From positions 6,606,938-6,670,937 of the forward strand of contig WARS01000048.1 of NCBI GenBank assembly GCA_008933995.1: a DNA stretch of 64,000 nt, read 5' to 3'. The notes below the pieces were generated by a model. That model saw only the letters and a list, made by a program, of their open reading frames with translations. It was not told the DNA's origin and searched no databases. Positions 14,001 to 28,695 of this stretch are shown here, piece after piece. Within the stretch, counting starts at the first letter, position 1, and each line of letters begins with the position of its first letter. The position numbers were made by a program, and so were the translations under genes. This DNA is from Datnioides undecimradiatus. Its lineage: Eukaryota; Chordata; Actinopteri; Lobotiformes; Datnioididae.

Positions 14001-16701
14001 AGAGTTTCAAGAAAAGTCACAAGCACATCCAGTTTTATACAGAATATCCATGTGGTTCACATCAGGAACGACAAAAAAAAAAGTCTTTATACAGCTTTGA
14101 GTCATTTCAATTACTAGAAAGCAACGTGTTCGTGCCAGGTTTGTGTGATTAAAGAAAAACATAGAACTGAATCCACCTGCAGTGTGGACGCAGTCGTGTG
14201 TGTGTGTGTGCAGATACCCTGTCAACAGCAGCTCTTGTTGTTTGGGTGGAGGTGCCAGGTTTTTCCCTCCACATATGGGCCAACGCTGCACAAACAAGAC
14301 AAAAGGTTGGAGAAAAGTTAGAACTCCATACTCCATACTGAAAAGCTGCACCAGAAATATTCCCCTTGCCGTTCGATCGTAACAGAATGATTTACTGACC
14401 CTGACAGTACTTAGAAATACACAAAACCGTTGGGTTTGCTCTGTTTCGGTGCCAGTGGCTATGGCTTGGCCTCAGACAGACAGATAAAGATGATTTATGA
14501 GCCTACCAGCTGTGAGCGAGTGTGTGTGCGTGCGAGTCTAATCTGCCACTGATCAAACAGCTGATACAAGCTACAAAGTCTTTGCTAAGCCTTTAACTGC
14601 CTACACCTGCTCTTAAAGTTCACACACACACACACACACATGCAGCATGCTGATGGTCACACTCCTGCCTGTGAGCTCAGCTGCAGTAGTACCATGAGTA
14701 ATAAAATCCATTTAACGGCAATATCCTTCACTTGGATCAATTCATGAACTCCACTTATTACCCACTTATACTGTATAACAGTGCAGCTTTGATATGACAC
14801 CTCACAGTCACTGGGTAGAAATCAGGAGGATGCAGGTTTGTACATACGCTGATTACATTTCAAGCATGAGCAGCTTGGCTATTGGCCATATTCTGTTAAA
14901 GGTGTTCTCAGGTTAAGCTGCTTACATGCATCTTAGATGTCCTGTAATTGAATATCCGCACAAACATGAATAAACCCATTTACAGAATAATCCTGTCAGG
15001 GTTCATAGCCACAGGCGTCCAGCAGCACCAAGGGTGAATGAAGTCTGATGCACAGCAGGGAAATGAAATCTGACAGGTATTATTTGATCAAGCTAAAAGG
15101 ACGTCTGTGAAACAAAAAAACCAAAAGTAAAAAAAACAGAAAAGATTTTATATTATTTCATTTAAAAGCAGTGCATGTAGGTTTGTTGAGAGCCTTTAAG
15201 TGTATGATCTTTATGCTGATTAGATTGTTTAATTTATTGTATTACTCCTTTTTTTTGGCCTGATTTTCCATGTTTTTGTGTCAAGGGGCTTCCATGTAAA
15301 CAAGACAGGGCATCTCAAGAAGTTCATTCTCAACTTTAATTTGAAATAATTATTATAGGAAATGGAGAGAAATGCAAAGTAAAGGTGTAATGTGATGACT
15401 GAGCCATCAAATCACTGTGAATAATAGCAGATTCTTTCCTTTTGCTTTACAGTTCACTGAACATTTGTTCGTTACGTATAAAGATAAAAGTCTGTAATGT
15501 CAGTTTTGCCTCTTCGATGTGAAAGCATTTAAGTATGTGATGTTCAGTTAACAGGTTGACTTACTTGACAGCAGCAGTGAAATTTAGTCAAACTGATCTC
15601 AGTGTGCTTCTCACCCCGTGTGTGTGTTGTCGGCCCTGCTGTGCTCTGCCAGCGTTCACAAGCCTCTCCCACAGTTTGGGGGGGACGCTGGAGACGTGGA
15701 AAGAGCAGGTGATGGCCGAGGAATGGAGGGGAGCCAAGTAAGGTGTGGGCAGAGAGGGCCACCCGGGGGTCTGGAGGTCAATCACAACCAACTCCTCTTC
15801 CAGTAACACTACCAGCGCAGATGGCTCGTCAAACTCTGAAGGCAGGGAGAGACAACAGTTAAATTACTTTTCAGTCAAAGGCTCAAAGAAAAAATTCAAT
15901 TCTCGAATCAATCAGGAAGAAAACACTGTCAGAAATTCACAGGTCCGCAAAGTTCCTCACCTTTTTCTTGCTCTATGTTGTGAACAGTGAAGAAGTCGAT
16001 GACTCGGGACGTGAAGTCGAGAGTGACGTGGTCTTTGTCTTGTTGGATGGTCAGACAATGGCGGTCACCGTAGCTGGCTCTGGGCATCCCTCCGCTGTAT
16101 AACAACACTGGCGACCTGGAGCGAGGTGCACAGAGAAGTACTTCTATTCTTTTTATCCATCACAACAAAGAGCGATATTATTCAGGCACCACTTTATAAC
16201 TTTTAGAAGATGAAGGAGAAAACACAAAAAATTCCTACATGTAATGGAACAAAAGATGGAAGCAAATGTTTATTAGCACTGTATCAAAAAGCCGTCTGGC
16301 AGGAATGAAATGCACTCAAAAACAAAAAAGAAGAAAATAAGTCCCACACTCACCCCGCCTGTGTGGTCCTCCACAGGATCTTGTTGATGGCTTTACAGGG
16401 GAAAGGACCTGAGACAGACGACCATGAACAAACACGACAGAGACTTTGGTCAGACTGGAGCGAGACGGTGAAACAAAGAGAACAATCTAAATAAGGAGTG
16501 TTTAAAGGTTTAACTTTGCCATCCAGTTTCTGGATCATTGTCATCATGCTAACTCTCACAATCATTATAACCCGTCACTATGAGTCACAATAGGTCAGCA
16601 GTTATGGATCATTCAGTCGCTGTCAGAGGACGCAGAGACTGTCGACTCAGTGACACAGTGCTCAAACATGCTTCAAGCAGTCAAGAGCTGGGAAACACAA
16701 A

Positions 16702-16756
<55 letters not shown>

Positions 16757-18170
16757 AAGATGTATGCATTTCTCACCATATGGGATGGTGGAGGACACTG
16801 GCTGGTGATTGCTAGTGTTGCCATTAGTAACAGCCCACACGGAGTAACCTCCATCGTTGTGGGAACTGACAAACAAGTTCCCCGAGCGTTCCCATACCAG
16901 ACTCTCCAGCTGCTGCAGGGGGGAAACACACACACACAGACACACACACACCCACGCAGAGTAAACTAGGGTTCATAGAAGATGAATTACAGCTTAAAAC
17001 GGCGTAAAACAATCTGGAAGAGCTCTTCACTGCTGCAGCATGAAAGATTTATCATTAAACATCATCAGTAAAAAGGGCCACCAGCGTGCTCTAAACTCTG
17101 TAAACCAGCTTACCTGCTTGCCCAGGAAGAGCTGCTCGGCATGACGGGCGCTCAGATCCCATAGGACCACCAGGCCCCGACTGTAGCCAATCAGAATCTT
17201 CCCTGACTGCTGAGGATGTTCCTGGAGAGACTCCACGGGCCCCAGGGATTTCCCACATCTGTAATCATCTGGCAGGCTGGGAAAACAAAACATTACCCAT
17301 CATCCCACATCTGCAGCCTGTTTGCAACCCCGGCGTGCTGTAAACTGCAAATGCCTACAGGTCAAAAGGAGGTGAAATAATTGTCTGGAGAGGAGTCTGC
17401 CACGGTGATGGGCATAAAATAATTAAAACTGTAGGATTAATGGTGGACCCACAGTCAGAGCATCACGTTGGACTAGAATATGATCAAAGGACATGTGCAC
17501 CCGAGGCCACCTGTTGTCACTTAACCACACATGGCTCACATATTAAAGGCAGGAAGTGGACCTTTTTGTTACATACACTAATGTATTGTAATTAACCATG
17601 TTTTAATTACAAATTAATTATATTGTTTGTATACCACTAGAGAGAAGTCCAACCTTTGGACTTTGTGAAAAGTGAAGTAGATGTTACAAAGAGTGGAAGA
17701 TCCATCTGTGCATACTGATAATATGAATGTGCCTCAGCAGCAGAGATGCCCCAAAGCCCCATGGCAACCCACAGCTCAACTCCACAAGTGTTAAAACTTG
17801 TGCTTTATATAATGAACCATGCTCAAACCATTTGTATAAACTCTAATACCACCACAGGCTGCCCTTCCAACAACAACAACAACAGTGAAATCAACATCAA
17901 GCTGGAAGAGAGCTGGGAACTAGAGATTCCTCTGAGGCAGCGGAGGAATGTAGAGCAGGACACACCCTCGAGATGTCAGAGGATTCCCTCAGCGAAGGAT
18001 GGGAGAAGAAGGAGAGAAGACAGAAGGCAAGAGGAGAGGAAACTGCAAAGGGTGAGAAAATGAACAGAATCAAACAATCAAAGAGGGGAGGAGGAGAGGG
18101 CAGTGCCGCTTTCTGGGCTTTCTGCTGCAGATGAGGCAGAACTATCGCAAAACAGATAGTCAGCTTGTCT

Positions 18171-18202
<32 letters not shown>

Positions 18203-18471
18203 TAGGAAGATCCTCTCCGGAAGCACAGAGGCAGAAACATTCCCGACAAAGCATTCCATTGTGTCCGTCTCTCCGTTCACAAGTATTTTTAGGGAATCCA
18301 GCATCCTGCTACAGAGTCCCGGTGATGAGCCTGTGTGTGTGCGTCTGTGTGTGTGTGTGTGTGTGTGTGCGCACGCATCAGAGATTCAGCTGAAACACTT
18401 CCCCAACCGGAACACCGTGTTTTGGCAGCCGGCACAAAGCCTCACTGTCTAAAACCTACCCCTTCTTTGCG

Positions 18472-18516
<45 letters not shown>

Positions 18517-20897
18517 CGACACACACATACATACACATGCACACAAGCCTTATCAGGGCCCTCGTTAGGCCTCAGTTCTGCCCACTTCCCTAAACAAGCT
18601 TGGTTAATGAGGGGTTTGGCCAACCAGTCAGACAGTCACACAGAGGAATGAAAAAGACACACAACAGAAGCTCTGTGATACTCTGCCAGCGCACCAACAC
18701 AGGAATGCAGAGAAGGCTGCAGCAGGAAGAATAAAGAGAACTACATCCTCCATCCTAACGTGCAAAAAGCAAAACAAAAACACAACAACATACATGTTTA
18801 TTGCACAGAAATGACTTCATCATAAGAAACACTGTCAGGACACTTCCCACTTTGTCCTGAAGACTGGTGCTCCGCTCACACTGTGTTTTGCTCTAGTTCA
18901 CTGCTGAACTCTCACACATGACTGCACACTACGCTGCCCGACTGCTGAGCTGCTGGACAAAATAACAGAGACAACACACAGTATTACAGCTCTGTGCTGA
19001 CACAATTTTGTGTTTTGGCATATTATGAATTATGAACCATTCCACTTTGCCACACTGAGTAAGTGTGAAGTGATGAATCAGCAACTAGCGCATCTTCGGC
19101 AGTGAGGTCAATTTACAATAACAGCTAATTAACTACCAAGTAGCCTTTTGGGCCCAATTAAAAAACCCTAAAATGCTTTCAAACCTTAAGTTAGTCTTAA
19201 TTATATATATTCAGGTTTAAATAAGCAACTGTAAGCAAATGTAATGCGCGCGTGTGTGTGTGTGTGTGTACCTCTCTAGTCTTTCCACCACTCAAAGCCC
19301 TTTTACACTAAATGTAAGACTCACATTCATGCATTGCAGGCGCAATAAAGGAGGAAACAAAGGAAACTAAATCACTGACTTGTAATTCACACATCGATGG
19401 AAAAGCCATGGGGAGAAATTTGGGGTTCAGTGTTTTGCCAAGGGACACTTTGCCATGCAGCCGAGAGGAGTTGGGGGCTAACCGCCAATTTTTCACCTCG
19501 CTCTACATCTGAGCCACAACCCCAATTGCTTATATACTTAAGAGTGTAAAAATCGGTTAAATATAGAAAATATGTAAATTCCTTGAGCAAAAGAGTCAAA
19601 ACTGTTCAAAACTCCAGCTGAAAGTGTCTCCATACAGAATTTGAAACAGAGAATATTATTTTAGTTTCACAATACTGTGTCTCCTGCCTCACTCTACTCC
19701 AAACAGGAGATCTGACTGTTCTCATGGTCCCTGAACCACATGACCCTGACCTTCCTGCCTGCTGCTGCCGAGGTCAACGGGGATATTTGTTCCTGCATGT
19801 GTGTGTCCGACCTGCTCGGCTGGAGATGTAAGTGGAGGAGTGTTTGGTGTTTGAAGGAAGACATACTGTGACAGGGACCAAGAGGAGGAATGAGACATGC
19901 GTCACGAGGAGAACTGAAGGCAGCGAAACAGAGATCACCATATTTTATTTGATTTCATGTGCGTTTTCAATCGACTAATTGATCTTTTTTTTTTTTTTTT
20001 TTTCCTGTGTAGTTATTTTTGCATCAGTCTCACCTCTGCATGACCTGATCCTGGAGCAGCGTTTGGCTGTCCTTCAGTGTGAGGTGGGGCAACTCCAAGA
20101 AGTACACTCCCCCTCCCTCCGTTCCAATGCAGAGCAGGTCACATGACCTCAGCAGGAGGAGGACGGTAACCCGAGTGGCACTGAAAGGATGAAGACAAAG
20201 AACGACAGGAGTGAAGCCATTCATTAAAATCATGGACAGGAGCTTCCTTGATGTTTCCCAATATAATCTCAAATAATTGGGTTTGATATGATGTAAATCA
20301 TAAGGATTCTATCTTTAAGAGCAAAAAAAGTCATCAACATCAACACTGGATCTGGCGTACCTGCAGCTCTCAATGCCAGGTCTTCCCGGGAGGCTGTAGT
20401 TGCTCACTTCCTGTAGACAGACCACACCCTCTTTCTTAAGCCCACCGACCTCTCTGGGGGCACCAGCAACCAGCTCCCACAGGTGAATTGTGTTGTCATC
20501 CAGCAGTGAGAGCAGGCGGCCCTGTCACAGAGCATGAACATGAACATCACAGCATCACTATTTATGACTCTCATCGTGAAGAAGGAGCCTTCGCAGTCAC
20601 AAAATCAGTGGCGTGGAGCTCACCTGTCCGGGCAGGAAGTGGATTTGTGTGACAGCAGTGGTGTCTTTGTGCAGCCCTGTGAACTCCACACCGGGAGCCC
20701 CGTAGCTGCAAGGATCCCGTTAAGGAAACTCACAGCAAAGCAAACTTACACTGTGCAACTGCAAGAGTAAAAGGAGCTTCAACTTTCTTTGTATACAGTC
20801 TAACATTACATGCAGGGACACAGCTATAGAAATGCAGGTTCCTTTGAACTCAATGTTTACTTAACCAATTATCATATAATCCTTGATACAACGCATC

Positions 20898-20928
<31 letters not shown>

Positions 20929-21573
20929 TGATGTGGGGTCACTGTATAATGACTGCCTAATAAGAAAAGATGATTACAAATGTGAATATGATGTCTGAGG
21001 AGATGAGGCATTTATTGTTTATTACACACATGAAGAAAACTCAGCACATCACAGCACCAGGAACAGTGTTTATCAACACAAAGTGTATCATCTGCCAGCG
21101 TCACACTGTGTTTCACACATCCTCTTTCAAATTGAATATCTCTCTCTCTTCCCTTATTCAGTCTCTGTCCTTGGACGCTCTGCATCAACACAGCCAGGGT
21201 TACCAGACAGACTGACATCTAAACATGTATTACTTGTAGTATGTTTGCACAGCTTGGTCAAGAGGGTGACAGGCAGAGCCCACGTCATCTCGTCTTCTTA
21301 ACATGGGAGGAGTAAAAGCCACCAGCAGGCAGAGGGGCAGATCTAAAAGCATCCGTCCTTGCTTCAAAGCTTTTTCTTTTAAACTAGAGACAGCATCAAA
21401 AGGTGTGACTGGGAGGACAGAGTGCAAGACAGTTAACGCTTGAGCTGGTAATTCTGAGCTGTAAACCAGAAGAAACACCGGTTGGCTGTAATAGCAGGGG
21501 AGAAATTAGAACGCTATAACAAAGCTCATAGCAATTACCAGCACCAGATGACGCAGATGCCCAAAACCACCAC

Positions 21574-21615
<42 letters not shown>

Positions 21616-21764
21616 TCCTCCCTTTGTTAGTCCAGTAAATGAAGCTGAGCTGATAAAATAAAAGCTACACTTAAGAACTGTGACGCCGCGGACACGACTG
21701 GCCTAAACTGCAAATTAGCACACGCATGCAACTGCCCGCACATACACGCACATGCGCACACACA

Positions 21765-21800
<36 letters not shown>

Positions 21801-24800
21801 TGTGCAATACTGACACACTTAAGTCCACTGCTTACATAAGCCTGCAGGAATGTGGATTAAAAATGCAGTAAAGTAAGAAGAAAACTGGAGCTTCCCTTTT
21901 TGTTTCTTTTCTCTGTTTCTACCACCTTAATCATTTATCTCCTTTATTACCTAAAGAAAAATACTATAACTAGATACATTTACTATCCTCCTCTTTTCAT
22001 TTCTGTTTGTCGTTTTTTCTTGACTGGCTCAGGTCCCGTCTTTCCCGTTTCCTGCGTGCCCACGGAGAACTGCACACAAATCCTCCTCCTTCACTTCTCT
22101 TTATCCATCCACTCTCAACCCCAGCGTGATAGTCAAGAAATCTGTGATGTTCTACAGACTCTGCTCTTTCTTCAACCCTCATTTCCCTGTACTGTCTAAC
22201 ATCTATCTGCTAAGAGGGAGTCCAGTGGAGTTTTAATACCAACATTCATTAGCTGTCTTCTTTCTCAGCTCTGAGTTCCCCTCTTCACTTCTTGATAACG
22301 CTCTTCATCTTACTCCTCTCTGCTCCAGCTCTCAACAGAAACATACCTGCCCTTCTCTTTCTTTACTTCCTAACTTAAATTCCTCCTTTCTCATTCCCTC
22401 CCTATTCCTAATTCCCTGGAGGCCCAGCTGAGTGTTATACTAGCATTCCTTCAGTGTTGTCACTTCCCGTCCCTGGGTTTTATTCACAGCAATAACACAT
22501 GCCTCAGACGGCTGGAGGTGGAGGTGTGAGGGGCAAAATTCACTTGTGGGTCATGAACTGCTGGTCCAAACAAAGACAGAAGCAGAGAGACCAAGACAGA
22601 GTTCAAGTCTGAGATGAATGAAGAGAAGCACAAATAAAGAAAAAAAATCATAATCTACTCCCTTAAATGAATTGTTGGTCATTTTGGGAAATAAAATGAT
22701 TGTGTTTTTGCAGAAATTGAGAAGTTTGATATTCTGATTACAGTCAGTTACCTTATCTTGGCATAAAGACTTGAAGCAGTGGAAAGCAGCTGGTCTGGCT
22801 CTTTTCAAAAAGCACATCTTTACCCAAAGATCACCAGTTCAAGTGTAATATATCGTTTGTTTAATTCCTGCAAAACTGAGAGTTAATAAGACCAGCTGTG
22901 GCATTATTTGGAGTTCAAAGCATGATTCTTTCTTAGCCCGGTGCAGTGACTTCCTGGAGTCTCCGCTTGTTTCCTAGCAACCTCACAAGGAGTCACTGCA
23001 CCTGGGAAAGAAATATTTGTTATGACCCCCATAACACCATACCAGTGTCCAGCTGTTATGCTAAGCTAAGCTAAGCGTCTCGTGGCTGTGGCCTAATACG
23101 TAAAGGGACAGACACATCTTCTCATCTGACTCTCAGCAAGACAGCACATTTCCCAAAAAGTCAAGCTGCTGGCTTCTATTACCAAAGGAAGAATGAAGTA
23201 AGAGTGAGAAAGCAACTGCACAATGTGTCAAACAGCTGGGTCACAACAAGACGGGGTGTGCAAAGTAAGGCTGAGAAACAGAGGAGAAGTAACGCCATCC
23301 AAGAGGGATGATGAAACAGAAATGCTGTACTGCCGTTTCCCAAAGCTGGAAGTGAGAGTTCCTCAGCTGTGTAAGACAGATGGACAGTGCTGGTTCCTGT
23401 ATGTGTGTGTGTGTCCCAAGTATGTAACGATGACCACAGCTCATTCATCACAAATGTATACAGCGTCTCCCACAAATTTAAGCTGGCCACGCTTAGTAAG
23501 ACTGCACAGAAAGCTGTCAGTGCATGGGGAAAAAAATAAGACCACTAATAACTATTTAGGACTGTGTCAGAGCCTTGACACTTGGCTGGTCTGCAGCACC
23601 TCTGACAGGAACCAGACCTCTACGGGCTCCAGTTTCAAACTTTGTCATTCCGCACAACCTCAAATAAAAATGTCCAACGGGCAGCAGAAGTGTTGTAAAG
23701 CAGGACAGAAGTTCTTAGTCCTGTCAGGGGGAGGGCAAACAAAGACAATGTGAAACTCAACTGTGGCACGTGATTCACAGGTCACACACTTCCTGGTCCT
23801 GGTGATGTCAGAGGACAGCTGGTGGAGGGATTCCTGTTGATGATGTCATCACCTCCTCACTAGAGACAGCTGTAGAGGTCTCTCTTGCTGTAACCTCATT
23901 ATAAATGAATGTGTTGGTCCTCTGAGTTAAGAATCTGATATTTCAAAACAAGCAACATAAAGATATGCTTGCATTAGAAGATATGTGGATTATAAAAAAA
24001 AAAAAAAAAAAAACAGAAATGAGAGATGAAAGGATCTGCGGCAAATTCTCAGGATGCCTCAACAGGAACATCAGACGCTTCTCCCACAGTTCAAACACAC
24101 ACACACACACACACGCAAGGGCGTAACACCCGAGGATAAAGGCAGTCAGGTCAATACTGCGTAAAGAGCTGGAAACACTGACTCAAAGCAGTATTTCAAA
24201 GGCCAATTCAACCCATTTCTAATATGAAAATTGAAAGCATTAATAAAATGAACCGCAGGACCTCATAAAACGAGCCGCAGGGACACTCAGCTGTGTGTAA
24301 ATGGTCCAAGATCGTACAGTTTTAAAATAATGTGCCTTAGGTTACATAAAAAGGAAAGACAATTGAAGATGGCGGACTTAAATACCAGGAGCAACCTGTT
24401 GAATGATGCACTGGTTTAACTGTGCTGACCGGTGCAAGGAAACCATTCATCAACCTGCAAGTTCTGAGTGAACGTGCAAAGATCTGCTGCGTGGCTCGCC
24501 AGAGAACCCTGAAATGCACACAATGGAGGCCTACAGTAACTCATAATCACTGAATCACTGTCTCTTCCTAACTCACACACCCACACCACACACACACACA
24601 CACACACACAGTGCGATTGCCCGGTGATGCAGAGAGAGCGCGTTAGCAGGGATAAAGCGATTTCACGGTCTGAATACAGACAAACAGAAGGCATTGTCCT
24701 CCATGCGGACACACAGACAGCACACCCGCATGCATGCATGTGCACACACACACACACAAACATGACGGAGGACTGGGATAGACAGGAAGGACGGATTGCT

Positions 24801-26517
24801 AGACCCAAGACTGAATATCCAAGTTGACCACACACAGAAAGAGAATTAGACCGTCTATGCCAGAGAAACAAAACTTCAGACTTCAGAGAACGAGTTGGTT
24901 TCAGTTCTAAACTTCATCTGCAAGTGTTTTCTCCACCCCTTTCTTCCTTACACACATAGCAACACACACACACACACACACACACACACATCTCCTCAGA
25001 CGTCTGGCAAAAGGCAGTCTACAACAAGACAAGCCAAACAACTCCACCCACCCACTAGAGAAACAATCCAGTCTCATTTGCATCCTCCGCCTCAACTAAT
25101 ACCTCTTCACCTCGCACACCTCCCCTCTCTGTCCACACACTCCCCCTGACAACAGTTACATATTCCTCACTATCAAATCAGCAACGAAGCACAAATTAGA
25201 TGTTTACATTTGGGATTTTGAGTGAAATCACTGTAACTATTAGATGGATCAACTAGAACCTTTGCTCTCTGTTGTTTTCTTCACCTCCTCTGACTTTATT
25301 GCAGTCACCCTCCACCACCAGTTCAGCCCTAGAGACTGTTTACACAACTTTTTTCATTCCTCTACACTGTTGAACACACAGCCTCCATCACCACAGACAA
25401 GCCCGTCTAACTTGCTGCCAACTGGATGAGCGTGTGTGTGTCCATTCATCTGTAAGTGTGTATAGGTGTGGGGGTGGAGAGAACCATGCCAGTAATGGAA
25501 GGAAGAGGGTGAGTGAAACAGAGAGAGCAGAATGGGGGGGGGGGAGATTTAAAGGTCCTGCCATTCCTGAGGAATATCAATGAGGAACGAGTTATCATCA
25601 GGGGACTGAGTGACAACAACAGCAAGAGATGGTGGCGAGAGACACATGAGGCATCAAGAGAAGCGAGATTGGAGGAGCGAGGAAAAGAGTCAAACACGAT
25701 GGGGAGCAGTGAGAGAAAGGCGCTGTTCTGTATTTATGATAGAAAGTTACGACAGAGTTAGCAGCGAGGAGGCAGTGTGTGGGTGAGCAGGAGGGGGAGG
25801 AGATGGGTGGGAGGAATGTTAAGGGGTGAGTCAGAGTCTGCATCTTAAAGTTATTGATTTATCAAACCTAAACGACAAAAAAGGAACACAGGCTACACAA
25901 CATGTTGGAGTACTTTCTCTACAAATTAGTCTGCAACACAAACCGCAGCCTGTGCGGCTGAGCATGAAAACAAATTAATGTGACTTGGTACGAATAAAAA
26001 GCCGAGCAATAAAACACAAAGGGGGCAGGGAAAGCTGGAGCTGTGCAGCAACTGAAAGGAAATTGTGTGGCACAGACAAGCACATGGGGAATTCACGGTT
26101 TTCACCACAAATTACAAAAAACAAAAAATGTTGACTTAGAGGATGGATAGATAAACAATTCAGTCCTTCGCGTTAAGCTAGCGCAGCTGTCAGAGTCCAG
26201 TTCTCTTGCCACTACGTGCAGGAAGTAAGGAAATGGAAAGATGAATCATAATTTGAGTCTGTGTTATACGTGACCAAACTTTCATTACAAGAGAGGATGT
26301 TCAAGCTGAAACCTGGTGACATCAGCAAACAGTGCTGATCAGTTATTACTAAAATATGAGGAAATGCCAGAAAGGACCTAAAGGAGAAGATCCGATGACA
26401 CTGCGCGTGTTGTTTGTGTGTGTGTGTGTGTGTGTGTGAGACCAACAGGATGTCAGACAGACAGAGGGAGAGCTGACAGCTGGAGCACACCCACAAACAC
26501 ACAGATCAAAGCTCAGC

Positions 26518-26548
<31 letters not shown>

Positions 26549-27498
26549 GTAAATATTAGCTCGTCCTTAAGCTGCTGGACTGTCGATATTGAAGCTTCAT
26601 GGTCACAAAGTTTCAGTGAGATTCAGCACGTACTGGATTGTCCGGATAAAGTCAGAGCCAACAGTTTAGCCCTGTGCGCGTGTGTGTGTGTGCGTTACCA
26701 ACAGGTACTGTGATACTGTACGCAGTGTATTCTGTCTTTTTTAAACCACAACTGATGCCTTTCTACCAAGAAACTCCGGGGTCTGACGTGCTGAGCTGCA
26801 GACTCTTAATACCCTCCAGTCTGCGAGCACTTCTCATCCACAGCAACTGCACTGGTTGTCTTGGAAACCAATTCAAAAGCTTCCTTTATTAAGACTAGAC
26901 TCAGCAACAAAGCTCTTACTCACCCAATCTGCACGCACGCACACGCACGCGCGCGCACACACACACACACACACTCTCACACTGGGAGGGTTAACCCAGG
27001 GCAGTCCAACATGCATTCTTCGACAGGAGACAGACTCCCCAAGAATCCCCCCCCCCCACATACACACACACAGTTAATCACACTCAACACACACATACAC
27101 ACAAATACTCCACACCACATTGTCCCCTTCCCTCTGCTGAGCCCCAGTCTGTGGTCTACTGCAGAAACTCTCAGGGCGTAATATGACTCTGCCTTTCTAA
27201 ACACGCAGAGAGTGAGGGAAGGAGAAAAACGAAGAGAACAAGTGAGAAACTCGAGTGAGAAACAGAGCACATGTGGACAAGAGGAGGAGGGATCAGGCAA
27301 GGACTGAGAATTTCAATTCAAACAATAAAAAAAAAAACTAAACCCTCCACAAATGTCGCAATTTTCCACTCAGCCTTTTGTAATTGAGTCAGTAAACCCA
27401 ACCGAACTTTCTATTCAGTTTTTTGGTCTTTAATCCTGAAATGCTCAGGCGTCAGTGTGTGTGAGAATCAAACCGCACGTCTGGAAATGCAAGCTGGA

Positions 27499-27534
<36 letters not shown>

Positions 27535-28663
27535 CATACTACAGCACTAGGCAGGTATGCTGGCAAGCACGTCTAGGTCAAACTGAAGTCAGTGAGTCTG
27601 CGAGATTATCAGGGAATGTAGAAGAAACACACACGCACATATGTAATGTGACTTTAAATGAACCTGATGTATTAAAACTATTTAATTATTAATAATTAAG
27701 TATTGGTTGATTGACGTTTAAGGACTTCAAATGTGAGGATTTGCTGCTTGTTTTCTCTCACCGTAAAATGTAAAAACATGTTTGGGTTTTGGACATGACT
27801 TAAGAAATGAAGGGACCAGGGGCATCTCTCAAGTTTTTTTGACATTTATAGACCAGTTGAGTGAAAGTATAAATCAGCAAATTAATCTGTAATATCATAT
27901 AAATATCATCCTTTAACTAAAATCAGTCTTTCTGTGTGGATTGGTTTGTTTAGTTAATTCTTGCTGTGATGTACATTAACACAGCTAAAAAGTCACTTGA
28001 TGCAGATGTTCTTCACCTTTTTAGTGTGTGACCTCTTTAAAAAAAAACAAAAAACAAAGCTTTTCAGGTCAATGATTTTACATTTAAACTGTTTCATCTG
28101 AAGTACTTCAAAGGCTTAAAGAGATGCAATTTAGCCAGTAATTTACAAAGGAACGTAAAAAACTGAGAAAATAAAAGATTGTGCTGCTCTACTTCAAAGT
28201 GTGGGGGGGACAAGAGTGACTGATCTAATGGGATGAATGTCTGAAAATACAAACTACTTTCTTTATATTCTTGCAAAACCTTGTTACACTTCCCAGATAT
28301 TCTCTGAGGGCTGCGTGCTGACTTTCCACAAAATTCCAGCAGCAGCTGGGAACTTGTTAAAAAGCAGGAAGACTAGCCGGAGCTCTGTGGTATCAGACAC
28401 TTTTTTTAGAGTAGGTACAGCCGGGTGGCAGTTACTTTGCCTCCCTCTTCCATCTCCTTCACACTCCCTTGTCTTCACTGCCTCTGTTTATCTCCATCTC
28501 TCCACTCCTTCATTTCTCCCTCCATTCATCTCCCTCTGGGTTGCAAGTGCCTGGCACCACCAGTCCCTCTCTCTCTCTCCCTCCCTCTGCTGAAAGCTGC
28601 AACTCAAAGAGTCGATTCTCCAGTTTAATGCATCTGCGCACAGCCAGAGCCTGCCTCCCCTTT

Positions 28664-28695
<32 letters not shown>

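Noticed and set aside
16673-16969. Open frames rich in Thr-His or Cys-Val on both strands
   Set aside because: They translate CA/TG dinucleotide repeats, which lack stops in several frames; no conserved protein is involved. The same applies to similar frames near 18.2-18.5, 24.9, 26.9, 35.7 and 57.0 kb.
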